A program made the position numbers and the translations under genes. Positions 24,170-32,841 of a stretch of DNA of 52,199 nt are shown here, one piece after another. Each line of letters starts with the position of its first letter. The stretch's first letter is position 1. Source of the stretch: RGIG2094 sp045660065. GTDB taxonomy: Bacteria > Bacillota > Clostridia > RGIG6154. A model generated the notes under the pieces. The model was not told the origin of the DNA, made no database searches, and saw only the letters and a program-made list of their open reading frames with translations. The stretch is from contig JAZRDC010000104.1 of NCBI GenBank assembly GCA_045660065.1, positions 1-52,199 on the forward strand, in the 5' to 3' direction.

Positions 24170-25864
24170 TTAATAAATTTCAGTTTCAAGCCCAAGTTCG
24201 GGGGAAGTAGGCTCATCTTCGGGTGAAGTTCCGGTTTCATCTTCAGGTAAAACTTCAACTTCTGTTTCAGTTGAATCAGTAACTTCTGTTTCTTCTAAAA
24301 CAGGTTCTTCGGCATTTTCATTTCGTGCAACAATTTTTTTCAGCGGAATGTAGTAACTTGACGGAATACTTTCAGTCTTTACAACATTTCCATTTTCATA
24401 AACTGTTCTTGTTGATTTGATTGTATATCCGTTAGAACCGTTTTGAATTACTTTTTCTTCACCAAATTTTAAACTGTCGTCCTGCTGATATTCTACGGCA
24501 AAAGGTGTAGAACCTGTGGTTACATTACTGATTTCAACTTTGTAGTTGTTCTCTTTGATGCCGAGGAATTTAATGGTACAGTTGCCGTTTGCAATTGAAC
24601 AAGTAATTTTTACAGGGTTTTCCATATTGTTTTTAAACTTAAAGTCAATTGCTCCCATAACAACGGTTGCGTCTTGCCCCATAGGTGCATAAGAAACAGG
24701 GAAGGAGTGATTTTTTCTTTCCACGATTTCCATATTTGAGTAAAGTGCGGCATTATAAATGGTGGTTGAAACCTGACAAATTCCGCCTGCCAAACCGTCT
24801 ACCACTCTGCCATTTTCAAAGATTTTTGCATTTCTGTATCCTTTTGAAACAGTTCTTTCGCCAACAACATCGTTGTATGAAAATACTTCACCGGGTGCTA
24901 AAACTGTGCCGTTGACTCTTGCACCTGCAAGTTGCATATTGTAAGTTCTGTCAACTTCAGCGGTTTTATATTTTGTAGTGTAAGAAATAATTACATCTTC
25001 AAACATCTGGGCAGTAAGCACCGCCTCTGTAATTTCTGGATCTTCAACAATAAGGCTTATTTCAACAACTTCATCTTCTGTAATATCTTTAACCTGATTT
25101 TTTGCAGCATTTTTGTCGAATTTGTATCCTGATTTATGGGGAACTATTTTCCCGTTCTCTTTGTCATAGTACGCATTTTCAGGCTTTCCTGAAATTTCTT
25201 TGTAAATAGAGTCAATGTCAACTCCCACATAGTCTTTGTGGACAATTACTGCATCTATTTCTATGTCACTGCCTGTTGAAATTCCCTCTTTCATCTGATT
25301 TATGATTTCTTCAGTATTAAGAGTGTTTCCACTATGTCCCGCAGTTATCAGTAATTTGTCGTCTTTTATCTCATAACTTGTGTCAACATATGATGTGCCG
25401 AATTTTGAGTATTCTGTGTGCAAAAACTTTGTTACGGCATCTTCATCAATAAAAAATTCCATAGGAAGATTTCTGTTTACAAAAGGTGTTGAGTATGTAA
25501 AAAATTTTGCAAAAAAGTTACCTTTTCCGTAAGATGCAGCATTGTTTGCAGAAGTTTCAAAATCATATTCACCAAAATCACGGAAAGAAAGAGATATAAC
25601 CTCACCGTTGAAATTAATTCTAATTTCGGGAGATATATCACTAAAATTTTCCTCAAGAATTAAAACTGCATCTTCGGCAGACAGAGTTCCCAGGTCGGTT
25701 TCGCAAACAGATACACCGCTGAAAATTTTATCATATGAAATAGCAAAATATGAAACAACTGCAAAAGCGATGATTAACACGCTTGCGACAATAATCAGCG
25801 CAATGTGAAGTTTAGATAATTTTGCTTTTTTTGTTGTTTCGGTTGATGTGCGTTTTTCAGACAC
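24170..25864 (-). CDS. VanW-family membrane-anchored cell-wall protein
   Basis: A 564-residue protein. A cytoplasmic N-terminus and one membrane helix (about residues 19-45) precede an extracellular part. Residues about 60-290 look like paired peptidoglycan-binding-type domains. The VanW domain follows, with AGARVNGTVLAPGEVFSYND and GLAGGICQVSTTIYNAALYS. A G5-like segment (YTIKSTRTVYENGNVVKTES) comes next, then an acidic Glu/Thr-rich tail. VanW proteins are common cell-envelope proteins of Clostridia and do not imply vancomycin resistance. The start is GTG 25864 behind AAGGAG, with a strong promoter. Confidence 0.88.
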   Translation of the reverse strand: MSEKRTSTETTKKAKLSKLHIALIIVASVLIIAFAVVSYFAISYDKIFSGVSVCETDLGTLSAEDAVLILEENFSDISPEIRINFNGEVISLSFRDFGEYDFETSANNAASYGKGNFFAKFFTYSTPFVNRNLPMEFFIDEDAVTKFLHTEYSKFGTSYVDTSYEIKDDKLLITAGHSGNTLNTEEIINQMKEGISTGSDIEIDAVIVHKDYVGVDIDSIYKEISGKPENAYYDKENGKIVPHKSGYKFDKNAAKNQVKDITEDEVVEISLIVEDPEITEAVLTAQMFEDVIISYTTKYKTAEVDRTYNMQLAGARVNGTVLAPGEVFSYNDVVGERTVSKGYRNAKIFENGRVVDGLAGGICQVSTTIYNAALYSNMEIVERKNHSFPVSYAPMGQDATVVMGAIDFKFKNNMENPVKITCSIANGNCTIKFLGIKENNYKVEISNVTTGSTPFAVEYQQDDSLKFGEEKVIQNGSNGYTIKSTRTVYENGNVVKTESIPSSYYIPLKKIVARNENAEEPVLEETEVTDSTETEVEVLPEDETGTSPEDEPTSPELGLETEIY

Positions 25865-25902
25865 TTATAAAACTCCTTTTTATACTATAAATTACTTATC
25901 AT

Positions 25903-25931
25903 ATTATAGTCCATAGCGACCGGAAAATCAA
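25903..25931 (-). promoter_or_regulatory. Promoter of the VanW-family gene
   Basis: Minus strand: TTGATT, 17 bp, TATAAT. Confidence 0.75.
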
Positions 25932-25961
25932 TTAAAAAACAGTTAAATTTATGTTACAAAA

Positions 25962-26612
25962 TCAATAACCTAATTCCTCATTGACCAAAATAACTGTAAT
26001 TCTGTTTTTAGTGCGTTGTTTTGCAGAAATAACATAGGTACAACATATTCTTGAGTCGGCATTGCAACCGTCAGTAATGTCAGTTTGTTCATTGTTTAAA
26101 GACAGGCATTTTCCTGCATTTGAACAATAACTTTCAATGCCTAAACGAACACAGTTTTTAGGGCAGGCGATAGTTTTTATGCGCTTTTCTGCTTCTTTTA
26201 AGTCTTTTACAATTTTGTTTTTACCTGCAATTACTATAACATTTTCAGGTCCGTAGCAAAGTGCGGCAACACGGTTTCCAACGCCGTCAACATTGTAAAG
26301 ACAGCCATCTTCGGTAATTGCATTTGATGACATTAAAAAATAGTCGGCAGATAACCCTAAGCGGAAACGTTTTGCGGTTTCTTCTTTTGAAATTCCTTCT
26401 TCATATCTGTCAATAAAATTATAATTTCCATTTCTTAATAAACTTATTACATCAAGTTCGCTTAAAGTAACAGAGCCTCCTACTGCCACAGAGCAGTTTT
26501 CCTTTAACAGACTTTTGAGTAAATCTGTTGCTTCTTGCTTTGTTTCAACGGCATATGCTTTCATATTGTTGTTTTCAAGATTTTGCTGTGTAGTTAAGAT
26601 AATATTATCCAT
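25962..26612 (-). CDS. LUD-domain protein (LutC/YkgG-like)
   Basis: A 216-residue stand-alone LUD-domain protein: VAVGGSVTLSELDVISLL, the ADYFLMSSNAITEDG core and RVAALCYGPENVIVIAG. Cysteines cluster near the C-terminus (ACPKNCVRLGIESYC and ICC). The clustered cysteines suggest metal or Fe-S binding. LUD proteins take part in lactate oxidation as LutABC, but no lutA or lutB is nearby, so the role is unknown. Start ATG 26612 behind AAAGGAGAG. Confidence 0.85.
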   Translation of the reverse strand: MDNIILTTQQNLENNNMKAYAVETKQEATDLLKSLLKENCSVAVGGSVTLSELDVISLLRNGNYNFIDRYEEGISKEETAKRFRLGLSADYFLMSSNAITEDGCLYNVDGVGNRVAALCYGPENVIVIAGKNKIVKDLKEAEKRIKTIACPKNCVRLGIESYCSNAGKCLSLNNEQTDITDGCNADSRICCTYVISAKQRTKNRITVILVNEELGY

Positions 26613-26675
26613 AAAGACTCTCCTTTGTTACAAAAAAGTTACATTAATATAAACAAAATTTGTTGTTTTTATTGA

Positions 26676-26704
26676 ATTTTACATTGTATGACATCATTTG
26701 TCAA
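26676..26704 (-). promoter_or_regulatory. Promoter of the LUD gene
   Basis: Minus strand: TTGACA, 17 bp, TAAAAT, about 65 bp before the ATG. Its -35 sits 10 bp from the divergent PBP -35. Confidence 0.75.
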
Positions 26705-26714
26705 CAATTTTTTG

Positions 26715-26743
26715 TTTACTTTTATGGATTTATTTGGTATACT
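26715..26743 (+). promoter_or_regulatory. Promoter of the class A PBP gene
   Basis: TTTACT, 17 bp, TATACT; GAGGTG precedes the ATG at 26766. Confidence 0.65.
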
Positions 26744-26765
26744 ATAATTTGTATGAGGTGATTTG

Positions 26766-28964
26766 ATGAGTTTTAACAAAAAATTCTTCTCAGTATTTTT
26801 TAAATTTCTTTTGATTTTCGGAATAATAGGAATTATTGCCACAAGTGCTATAATTTATTTTCTTGCAGTTAAAGACTCAGGATATGAATTCAGCGCATCA
26901 GGGCTTAATTTTTCCAGCGTAATTTATTATACTGACGACGAGGGAAATAAAGTAGAATACGATCAGATACACGGCGAACAAAATCGTTTGTGGGAAGAGA
27001 TTGACGATATGCCCGAGTATCTGCCGCAGGCTTTTGTTGCGATAGAAGACGAAAGATTTTATGATCATTTCGGCTTTGATATTCCAAGAACAATAAAAGC
27101 GACTTTTAACTATGTTTTCAAAAGAGATTCTTCTTTTGGTGGAAGTACTATCAATCAGCAGCTTGTTAAAAATATCACAGGCTATGATGATACAACTGCA
27201 AAAAGAAAGATTATAGAAATCATAAGAGCCATTGATATTGACAGAAAAATGTCAAAAACACAGATTTTGGAATTGTATCTCAACACAATTTATCTAAGTC
27301 AGGGTTGCAACGGTGTAAAAACTGCTGCAAACAAGTATTTCGGGAAAAGTGTAGATGAACTTACATTGGCAGAATGTGCGTCATTGGCGGGAATAACTCA
27401 GTATCCTACACGATATGACCCGATTTTAAATCCTGAAGCAAACAAGCAAAAGCAGGAACTTGTTTTAGGGAAAATGCTTGAACTTGAAATGATTACTCAG
27501 GAAGAATATGATGAAGCGGTTGCAGAAAAACTTGATATTCAGAATAACGAAGATTCGACAATCGAAAGCAGTCAGTCATATTATACAGACCATATAATTG
27601 ACGAGGTTGTTTCAATTCTTCAAAAAGAACTTGCCATAAATAAAACAATGGCAACACAGATGGTATACAGAGGCGGATTGCAGATTTATTCAACAGTTGA
27701 CCCGAAAATTCAGGATACTATTGACGATGTGTATTCAAATCCGTCAAAAACAATAAAATTTAACGAAGAAAAGCCTATCCAGTCTGCAATTGTGGTTATG
27801 GACCCGTATACAGGGCAGATTAAAGGTATCGGCGGCGGACTTGGCAAAAAAACATCAGACAGAGGTTTGAACAGAGCTACAATGACACTTCGTCAGCCGG
27901 GAAGTTCTATTAAACCATTGAGTGTATATGCACCGGGATTTGAGTATAAAAAGTTTACCCCATACACAGTTTTTGCAGATACACCATACACAATCGGAAG
28001 CCACACAATCAAGAATTATTACAGCGGCTTCAGAGGCGCGATGACTGTTAAGTACGCAGTTGAACAATCAGTTAACACTGTTGCTGCAAAAGCACTTGAC
28101 AGTATAGGAATTGACAAGTCATATAATTTCTTAAGCGAAAAATTAAAAATCAGCACATTGGACCCACAAAGGGATAAAGCCCATTCACCTTTGGCACTTG
28201 GCGGACTTACCAACGGCGTTTCTGTTCTTGAACTTACAGCGGCATATTCGTCTTTTGTAAATAAAGGAATTTACACAAAGCCATATGCAGTTGAAGTGAT
28301 TAAAGATAACGACGGAAAAGTTATTTACGAAAACAGAAAACAAAGCAGTATCGCTATGTCAGAAAGCACAGCGGCGACTATGCTTGATGTTCTGCAAAGT
28401 GTTGTAAATGTGGGAACAGGTACACCTGCCCGTCTTCCTAATATGCCTGTTGGCGGTAAAACAGGAACAACGGATGATGATGTTGACAGATGGTTTGTTG
28501 GTATCACTCCATATTACACCGCATCTGTATGGGTAGGATATGATGTTCAGCAGACCATAACGGGATATTCAGTAAATCCTGCAGCAGCACTTTGGAAAGC
28601 GGTAATGTCTGAAGCACACAAAGGTCTTGAATATAAAGCATTTAATTCAAAAGTCTCAGCAAAAGCAAACCGTGATGTTTGCTTAGACAGCGGAAAAATC
28701 GCAAGCGACTTGTGTTATCAGGATTACAGAGGAAACCGTGTCGTAGATGACCAGGAAGCGTCAGGCAGTGAAGTATGCTCACTTCATAAATATGTTCAGG
28801 TTGATAAAACCACAGGTAAAATAGCAGGAACAGAATGTATGCTTAATGATATCGAGGTGAGAATTCAGCCTGTGCACGGTAATGAAGAAACCTGCACACA
28901 CTCATCAGGTGGCGCACAAAGCGATGTAGATATTATATCAGGCGATGACCAACCATCAGAATAA
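26766..28964 (+). CDS. Class A penicillin-binding protein (glycosyltransferase/transpeptidase)
   Basis: A 732-residue bifunctional peptidoglycan synthase. A membrane helix at about residues 8-34 is followed by a GT51 domain with IEDERFYDH (catalytic Glu94) and GGSTINQQLVKNI. The transpeptidase domain has Ser380 in PGSSIKPL (SxxK), SVN in the EQSVNTVAAK stretch, and Lys565 in GKTGTTDD. The C-terminal tail has several Cys and is Ser/Asp-rich. The start is ATG 26766, one codon after a TTG. Monocistronic with its own terminator. It resembles PBP1A/PonA. Confidence 0.95.
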   Translation: MSFNKKFFSVFFKFLLIFGIIGIIATSAIIYFLAVKDSGYEFSASGLNFSSVIYYTDDEGNKVEYDQIHGEQNRLWEEIDDMPEYLPQAFVAIEDERFYDHFGFDIPRTIKATFNYVFKRDSSFGGSTINQQLVKNITGYDDTTAKRKIIEIIRAIDIDRKMSKTQILELYLNTIYLSQGCNGVKTAANKYFGKSVDELTLAECASLAGITQYPTRYDPILNPEANKQKQELVLGKMLELEMITQEEYDEAVAEKLDIQNNEDSTIESSQSYYTDHIIDEVVSILQKELAINKTMATQMVYRGGLQIYSTVDPKIQDTIDDVYSNPSKTIKFNEEKPIQSAIVVMDPYTGQIKGIGGGLGKKTSDRGLNRATMTLRQPGSSIKPLSVYAPGFEYKKFTPYTVFADTPYTIGSHTIKNYYSGFRGAMTVKYAVEQSVNTVAAKALDSIGIDKSYNFLSEKLKISTLDPQRDKAHSPLALGGLTNGVSVLELTAAYSSFVNKGIYTKPYAVEVIKDNDGKVIYENRKQSSIAMSESTAATMLDVLQSVVNVGTGTPARLPNMPVGGKTGTTDDDVDRWFVGITPYYTASVWVGYDVQQTITGYSVNPAAALWKAVMSEAHKGLEYKAFNSKVSAKANRDVCLDSGKIASDLCYQDYRGNRVVDDQEASGSEVCSLHKYVQVDKTTGKIAGTECMLNDIEVRIQPVHGNEETCTHSSGGAQSDVDIISGDDQPSE

Positions 28965-29008
28965 AAAATTTAAGTCCTCAGTTTTCAAACTGAGGACTTA
29001 AATTTTTT
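28963..29008. terminator. Bidirectional terminator between the PBP gene and a Cys-rich gene
   Basis: A long perfect stem reading AATTTAAGTCCTCAG / CTGAGGACTTAAATT around TTTTCAAA, with A and T runs at the base. It overlaps both stop codons. Confidence 0.9.
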
Positions 29009-29849
29009 AGCAACAGTTATTGCAGCCATTTGATGCTCCATCACCGAAATCGTGCTTTTGCGGCGGGTAGAATTCATCAACAGGGAATTTAATTTTGTCA
29101 AACAAGTCGCAAGGGTCGCCCTGAGTGCTTGAAACTGATTCATTTTCAGGGATGCAGAAATCGTAAACAGGGATTAAAAGTTGAACGCTTCTTTCGAGTT
29201 TGATAATTGTAAACAAGCCTAATGTAACATAAACCCGTCTTTCTGCTCTCGGATCTGCAAAAACATTTTCAAAGCAACCGCAAACTCCCTCAGGAGTACT
29301 TGCAATATCATAGCAATCATCCTGAATATTTCTCTGACAGCAACGGTCAACAAATTTTGCTGAAAGTGTAATCGGATCTACTGCCTCTACAACTGCCTGT
29401 GGAAGATTTGTTTTGCCCGCAAGTTGCTTGTCGCAACCGTCTGAAACAAAACTCGAGCGGAAAACCTTTGATTTTCCTTCAGAGCCGAAGAGAACAACCT
29501 TTTTGTCATAGACTGCAAGACCTTCAACCCGTTTCGGTCTGCCATTTTCACTGCAAACATCTAAAGTAACCCTGAAGAAAAATCTTATATCAATTGAATA
29601 ATAGCCTGAATGAAATGGTACAGGCTCAACATCGCTGTTTACCCATATAAGTTCTGCAGTAGTTGCCTTAATGCTGACCGCACGGTCAACAATTTCCTGA
29701 TCCGAAACTGTTAAGTAAACTCTTAAGTCCTCAAGACATTCTTTATCTCTGCAGGAATCATAAACTTTATCTGTATGAATACAAACTGCCTCTTTTATGC
29801 AGTTACCCGTATTTCCACTTACAGGACCGGGTGAAATTCCTTTGTTCAT
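29007..29849 (-). CDS. Cys-rich conserved clostridial protein, function unknown
   Basis: A 280-residue soluble protein with 16 cysteines, including the segment KVYDSCRDKECLEDLRVYLT near residue 30 and a terminal NGCNNCC. No signal peptide or membrane helix. I recall similar uncharacterised proteins in many Clostridia, but I know of no function. Cysteine richness and occurrence in spore formers make a spore-coat role possible (inference). The start is ATG 29849 behind AGGAGG, which lies inside the end of a 24-codon upstream ORF, so the two are probably translationally coupled. Confidence 0.75.
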   Translation of the reverse strand: MNKGISPGPVSGNTGNCIKEAVCIHTDKVYDSCRDKECLEDLRVYLTVSDQEIVDRAVSIKATTAELIWVNSDVEPVPFHSGYYSIDIRFFFRVTLDVCSENGRPKRVEGLAVYDKKVVLFGSEGKSKVFRSSFVSDGCDKQLAGKTNLPQAVVEAVDPITLSAKFVDRCCQRNIQDDCYDIASTPEGVCGCFENVFADPRAERRVYVTLGLFTIIKLERSVQLLIPVYDFCIPENESVSSTQGDPCDLFDKIKFPVDEFYPPQKHDFGDGASNGCNNCC

Positions 29850-29851
29850 AA

Positions 29852-29926
29852 TTATACCTCCTGATATTTTTTAGGTATTCCCCAATACATAATATGTGTA
29901 AAAATATCAATTGTTCCTGTTTTCAT
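29852..29926 (-). CDS. 24-residue small ORF upstream of the Cys-rich gene
   Basis: ATG 29926 to TAA 29852-29854 encodes MKTGTIDIFTHIMYWGIPKK followed by YQEV. GGAG lies 7 bp upstream of the ATG, an ideal spacing. The last codons (CAG GAG GTA) form the ribosome binding site of the Cys-rich gene, whose ATG follows the stop by two bases. This layout is typical of coupled genes in an operon. The peptide has a short hydrophobic, possibly amphipathic core and a basic end. I do not recognise it. It could also be a leader peptide. Confidence 0.55.
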   Translation of the reverse strand: MKTGTIDIFTHIMYWGIPKKYQEV

Positions 29927-29936
29927 AATTAAACTC

Positions 29937-29966
29937 CAAAAGTCATATATTTAAAAAAGACTTTTG
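29937..29966. repeat. Inverted repeat in a divergent intergenic region
   Basis: CAAAAGTC (29937-29944) and GACTTTTG (29959-29966) are perfect inverted arms around a 14-bp A/T spacer. It lies between the Cys-rich operon and the propeller-like gene and is a candidate shared operator. Confidence 0.6.
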
Positions 29967-29984
29967 CCGAAGGGGAGAATAAAT

Positions 29985-31139
29985 ATGAAAAAGGCGGTTT
30001 TTGTTTCAGACGGGGTGTTGCAGTTTTATTATAATAACGGAATTTGTTGTAGGACGCCTTATGGAGCAGAAGAAATTATATTTAAAGATGGGCTTGAAGA
30101 TTTTGATGTAACTGCCGATAAAGACGAAAATATTTACATTCTTTGTCAGGACAGCAGAAATTATTTTTATCTGTATTGGCACGATGGAGTAAAATGGCAG
30201 AATAAATGTATGCTTGAGTCAAATGTAACAGAGGTTTATGACAAAAACTTTTCTCTTATAAATGTAAACGGATGGCTTAATGCTTTTTACACAGTAAAAC
30301 ATCAAGATAATACCCTGATAGTTCATCATATAATATATTCAGAGTCCGAACCTGAAATAATTGAAAGAAATGATAACTTCAAGTGCTATTTTCCTGTTTC
30401 TGATTTAAATGGAAATATTTACTGCTTTTTTGTTCGTGGCAGAGAACTTGGATACAAAAAATACAGTTGGAAGGACAAAAAGTGGTCAGGTTACAAAGGA
30501 GTGTTTCGGTTTAACGAAGATATTTATAATATCTGTGCATCATTTGACAAAAATAACAATTATCATATAACTTGTTGCGTGGGCGAGGATGAAAAATATA
30601 AAGTAGTTTATATAAGCGAAAATTCAGAATGTGAGATAATAAATGGAGGATTTTCCGTAATTAACCCCGTTGTTGTAACAGATAATAAAATTCATATTTT
30701 ATTTGATTTTGCAGGCAGAGTTTTGCAGGCAGTAAGTGATGATTTCGGAAAAAGTTTTTTAAATGCAAAATACTTTTTCCCGGGAAGTTTTAATAAGCAG
30801 GGGATTGTGAAAATTATTTCGGCGTCTGAATATAACGGGGAAATTAATGTAACATATACATACGGCTACGAAACAGATTATGGGAAATTAGTGCCGTCTT
30901 TTGCAGAAAACATTAAAAATATCGAAAAAGTCAGCGAGATTACAGAGGTTAAACCTGAAATTGAAAGACCTTTTGAAGAAAGCAGACCAGGTGAACCACC
31001 TAAAGAGTATAAAAAAGAAAATGACACCGATATGTTATACAAAATGATAAAGGTGCTTACAGAAAGAATTGATGCCTTGGAAAAATGCCTTAACGATAAC
31101 AGACAGATTAATATTATGCAGAAAAAAAACGAGGCGTAA
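29985..31139 (+). CDS. Propeller-like protein with C-terminal coiled coil, function unknown
   Basis: A 384-residue soluble protein. Residues 1-310 show recurring short strands of the pattern seen in sialidase/BNR-like beta-propellers (DENIYILCQDSRNYFYLYWH, DLNGNIYCFFVRG, SDDFGKSFLNAKYF). A Pro/Glu-rich linker (about 320-345) and a coiled coil (about 346-372) ending in a polar tail follow. The start is ATG 29985 with AGGGGAG upstream; the longer frame to 29964 lacks a site. Divergent from the Cys-rich protein operon. No catalytic signature is visible, so a scaffold or binding role is more likely than an enzyme. Confidence 0.65.
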   Translation: MKKAVFVSDGVLQFYYNNGICCRTPYGAEEIIFKDGLEDFDVTADKDENIYILCQDSRNYFYLYWHDGVKWQNKCMLESNVTEVYDKNFSLINVNGWLNAFYTVKHQDNTLIVHHIIYSESEPEIIERNDNFKCYFPVSDLNGNIYCFFVRGRELGYKKYSWKDKKWSGYKGVFRFNEDIYNICASFDKNNNYHITCCVGEDEKYKVVYISENSECEIINGGFSVINPVVVTDNKIHILFDFAGRVLQAVSDDFGKSFLNAKYFFPGSFNKQGIVKIISASEYNGEINVTYTYGYETDYGKLVPSFAENIKNIEKVSEITEVKPEIERPFEESRPGEPPKEYKKENDTDMLYKMIKVLTERIDALEKCLNDNRQINIMQKKNEA

Positions 31140-31150
31140 GCCTCGTTTTT
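31126..31150. terminator. Bidirectional terminator between propeller-like and MBL genes
   Basis: ACGAGGC, loop GTAA, GCCTCGT with A-run before and TTTTT after. The plus-strand stop codon (31137-31139) is in the loop. Confidence 0.88.
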
Positions 31151-32730
31151 CATTTTGTATAACTTGTGTGATATGTATCTTTATGATCTTTATGACAAAC
31201 GATTATCGGAATATCACTTATAAATCTTACTGCAAAATCTGTATTTTCAGGAATTGTTGTTTTACTTAAGGAGTTTGGATTGTGATATAACCAGTCGCCG
31301 TCAACCTTTTCTTTATCTGTAATGCAGATGTTGTTTAAAGAACCTGGGATAGTCGCTTTAATGCGTTCTATATCACTTGAACCATTAAAATAGATGTTAA
31401 TTTCAACATTTGCATTCTGGTTGATTGCATTTAAAAATGTAAATGTAAAATCATCTTGGTTACTTGTGTTAAGTCCTGTAAAAAACCATGTATGTGCACC
31501 GTTATCCATAACTCCGTGCGCGTACTTATCCTGATATTCTTTTTTAGCAGATTTTGGAGCGGTGTAGGGAAGTGTTATGGTTTTTCCGCTGTCGCCTGTG
31601 ATTAATTCATCAATATCCAATTTAGTGATAATGTGATTTGTGCTTTTCCTGAATGCACTGATTCTGTGGTAGCAATTATAATCAGAAACAGGCAGGAAAC
31701 AAACAGACGGCTTAATTTCATTATAGCAGTCAATTTCTGCATCAAGACCAAGACAACCAAATCCGTGATGAGAAATCTGCAAGATGTCTGATTTTAAATA
31801 CGCACCGAATTTTTCATAAAGTCTTGAATAATGGCAGGAAACATCGCCCATCCAGAGTATTGTCTGCCCTTCAATTTCCATTCTGATTGCAAGGCAGGGT
31901 TCGTTTTTGTTTTTCCAGTAAGTGTAATGAACGACATCACCGATGCAATTAAGAATCTCGCAGGAAGCATTGCCGATTTCATAAACCTGACCTGTATGAG
32001 GTGTGTGAATTTCAGCACCGGTCTTTTTAATCAGTTCATACATTTTAGGAATGTTTTCAAAATCACTGCCATCAATTCCGCTTTTTTCAAGGTCGTGATA
32101 AAGTTTGAAATCGTCGTGCTCAGGGAAGTTGAACATCATTTTTTGTATTACAACATCATTGCCATATTTTTCACAGAATCCCATAAAGCAATGATAGTGG
32201 TCGCAGTCGGGGTGAGTCAAAATCCAGGCGGCAATCACAGGCTTTTCATCAAAAGAGGTAGATTTTAATTTATTAAAAAGACTGTCAACATCAGGCTCAA
32301 AATTTCTGCCACCGTCAATAACTATAAATCTGCCGTCTGAAAGCCTTATAACATAACTCATTCCATAGTCTTCAAGTTTTATCTGAGTAACCTGTGTAGA
32401 GGCTTTTTTGTTTTGCAGAATATCGCTATATGTAAAGTATTTGCTTTCATTTTCAACTGTGATATTCAGTTCTTTGATACCAGCATATAAAATCACAAAA
32501 ACGGCTGTTTTATCACCTTCAAATGCGGCAAAATAAAACTTGCCGTGTGCTCGGTATTCTCTTTTTGTAAATCCGATTTCTTCAAAGAATTTGCAGTAAC
32601 TGTCAAAACTGTCAATGCCGGCATCCTGAATAGCAAAAACTCTGTTGTTTTTGTTTGTGTAAATATCTGTAAAATCTGTTTCACCAAAATGTGGAATAAA
32701 ATTTCCTGCATTGTTAATTTCAAAACTCAT
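31150..32730 (-). CDS. Metallo-beta-lactamase-fold hydrolase, multidomain
   Basis: A 526-residue protein. Residues 1-100 form an extra N-terminal domain of unknown type. An MBL domain from about 110 has IVIDGGRN and LTHPDCDHYH (His173, Asp175, Asp177, His178) and the later ILWMGDVSCHYSRLYEKF and SHHGFGC, giving a complete metal site. Residues about 400-526 are beta-rich and unassigned. No signal peptide. The start is ATG 32730 behind GGAGG. ComEC-like or phosphodiesterase-type MBL proteins are the nearest analogues; the substrate is unknown. Confidence 0.8.
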   Translation of the reverse strand: MSFEINNAGNFIPHFGETDFTDIYTNKNNRVFAIQDAGIDSFDSYCKFFEEIGFTKREYRAHGKFYFAAFEGDKTAVFVILYAGIKELNITVENESKYFTYSDILQNKKASTQVTQIKLEDYGMSYVIRLSDGRFIVIDGGRNFEPDVDSLFNKLKSTSFDEKPVIAAWILTHPDCDHYHCFMGFCEKYGNDVVIQKMMFNFPEHDDFKLYHDLEKSGIDGSDFENIPKMYELIKKTGAEIHTPHTGQVYEIGNASCEILNCIGDVVHYTYWKNKNEPCLAIRMEIEGQTILWMGDVSCHYSRLYEKFGAYLKSDILQISHHGFGCLGLDAEIDCYNEIKPSVCFLPVSDYNCYHRISAFRKSTNHIITKLDIDELITGDSGKTITLPYTAPKSAKKEYQDKYAHGVMDNGAHTWFFTGLNTSNQDDFTFTFLNAINQNANVEINIYFNGSSDIERIKATIPGSLNNICITDKEKVDGDWLYHNPNSLSKTTIPENTDFAVRFISDIPIIVCHKDHKDTYHTSYTK

Positions 32731-32764
32731 TTTGATTGCCTCCAAATGTTTATTTTATAGTCAT

Positions 32765-32793
32765 ATTATACAAATTGAAAATGAAAAAGTCAA
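32765..32793 (-). promoter_or_regulatory. Promoter of the MBL-fold gene
   Basis: Minus strand: TTGACT, 17 bp, TATAAT. Confidence 0.75.
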
Positions 32794-32796
32794 TAA

Positions 32797-32832
32797 AAAA
32801 GAATGTTGAATTAAAAATTTCAACATTCTTTT
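32797..32832 (-). terminator. Terminator of the gene at 32842-33621
   Basis: AAAAGAATGTTGAA / TTCAACATTCTTTT form a perfect 14-bp stem. On the minus strand a TTTTTTATTG tail follows. Confidence 0.85.
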
Positions 32833-32841
32833 ATAAATAAC

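Noticed and set aside
24170..25864. Vancomycin-resistance gene
   Set aside because: VanW-domain proteins are widespread envelope proteins; no vanA/H/X or vanRS genes are present.
29881..29910. Sigma-E/K-like -10 (CATATTAT) upstream of the Cys-rich gene
   Set aside because: It lies inside the 24-codon ORF; if that ORF is real, the operon promoter must be further upstream. Such AT-rich matches are frequent.
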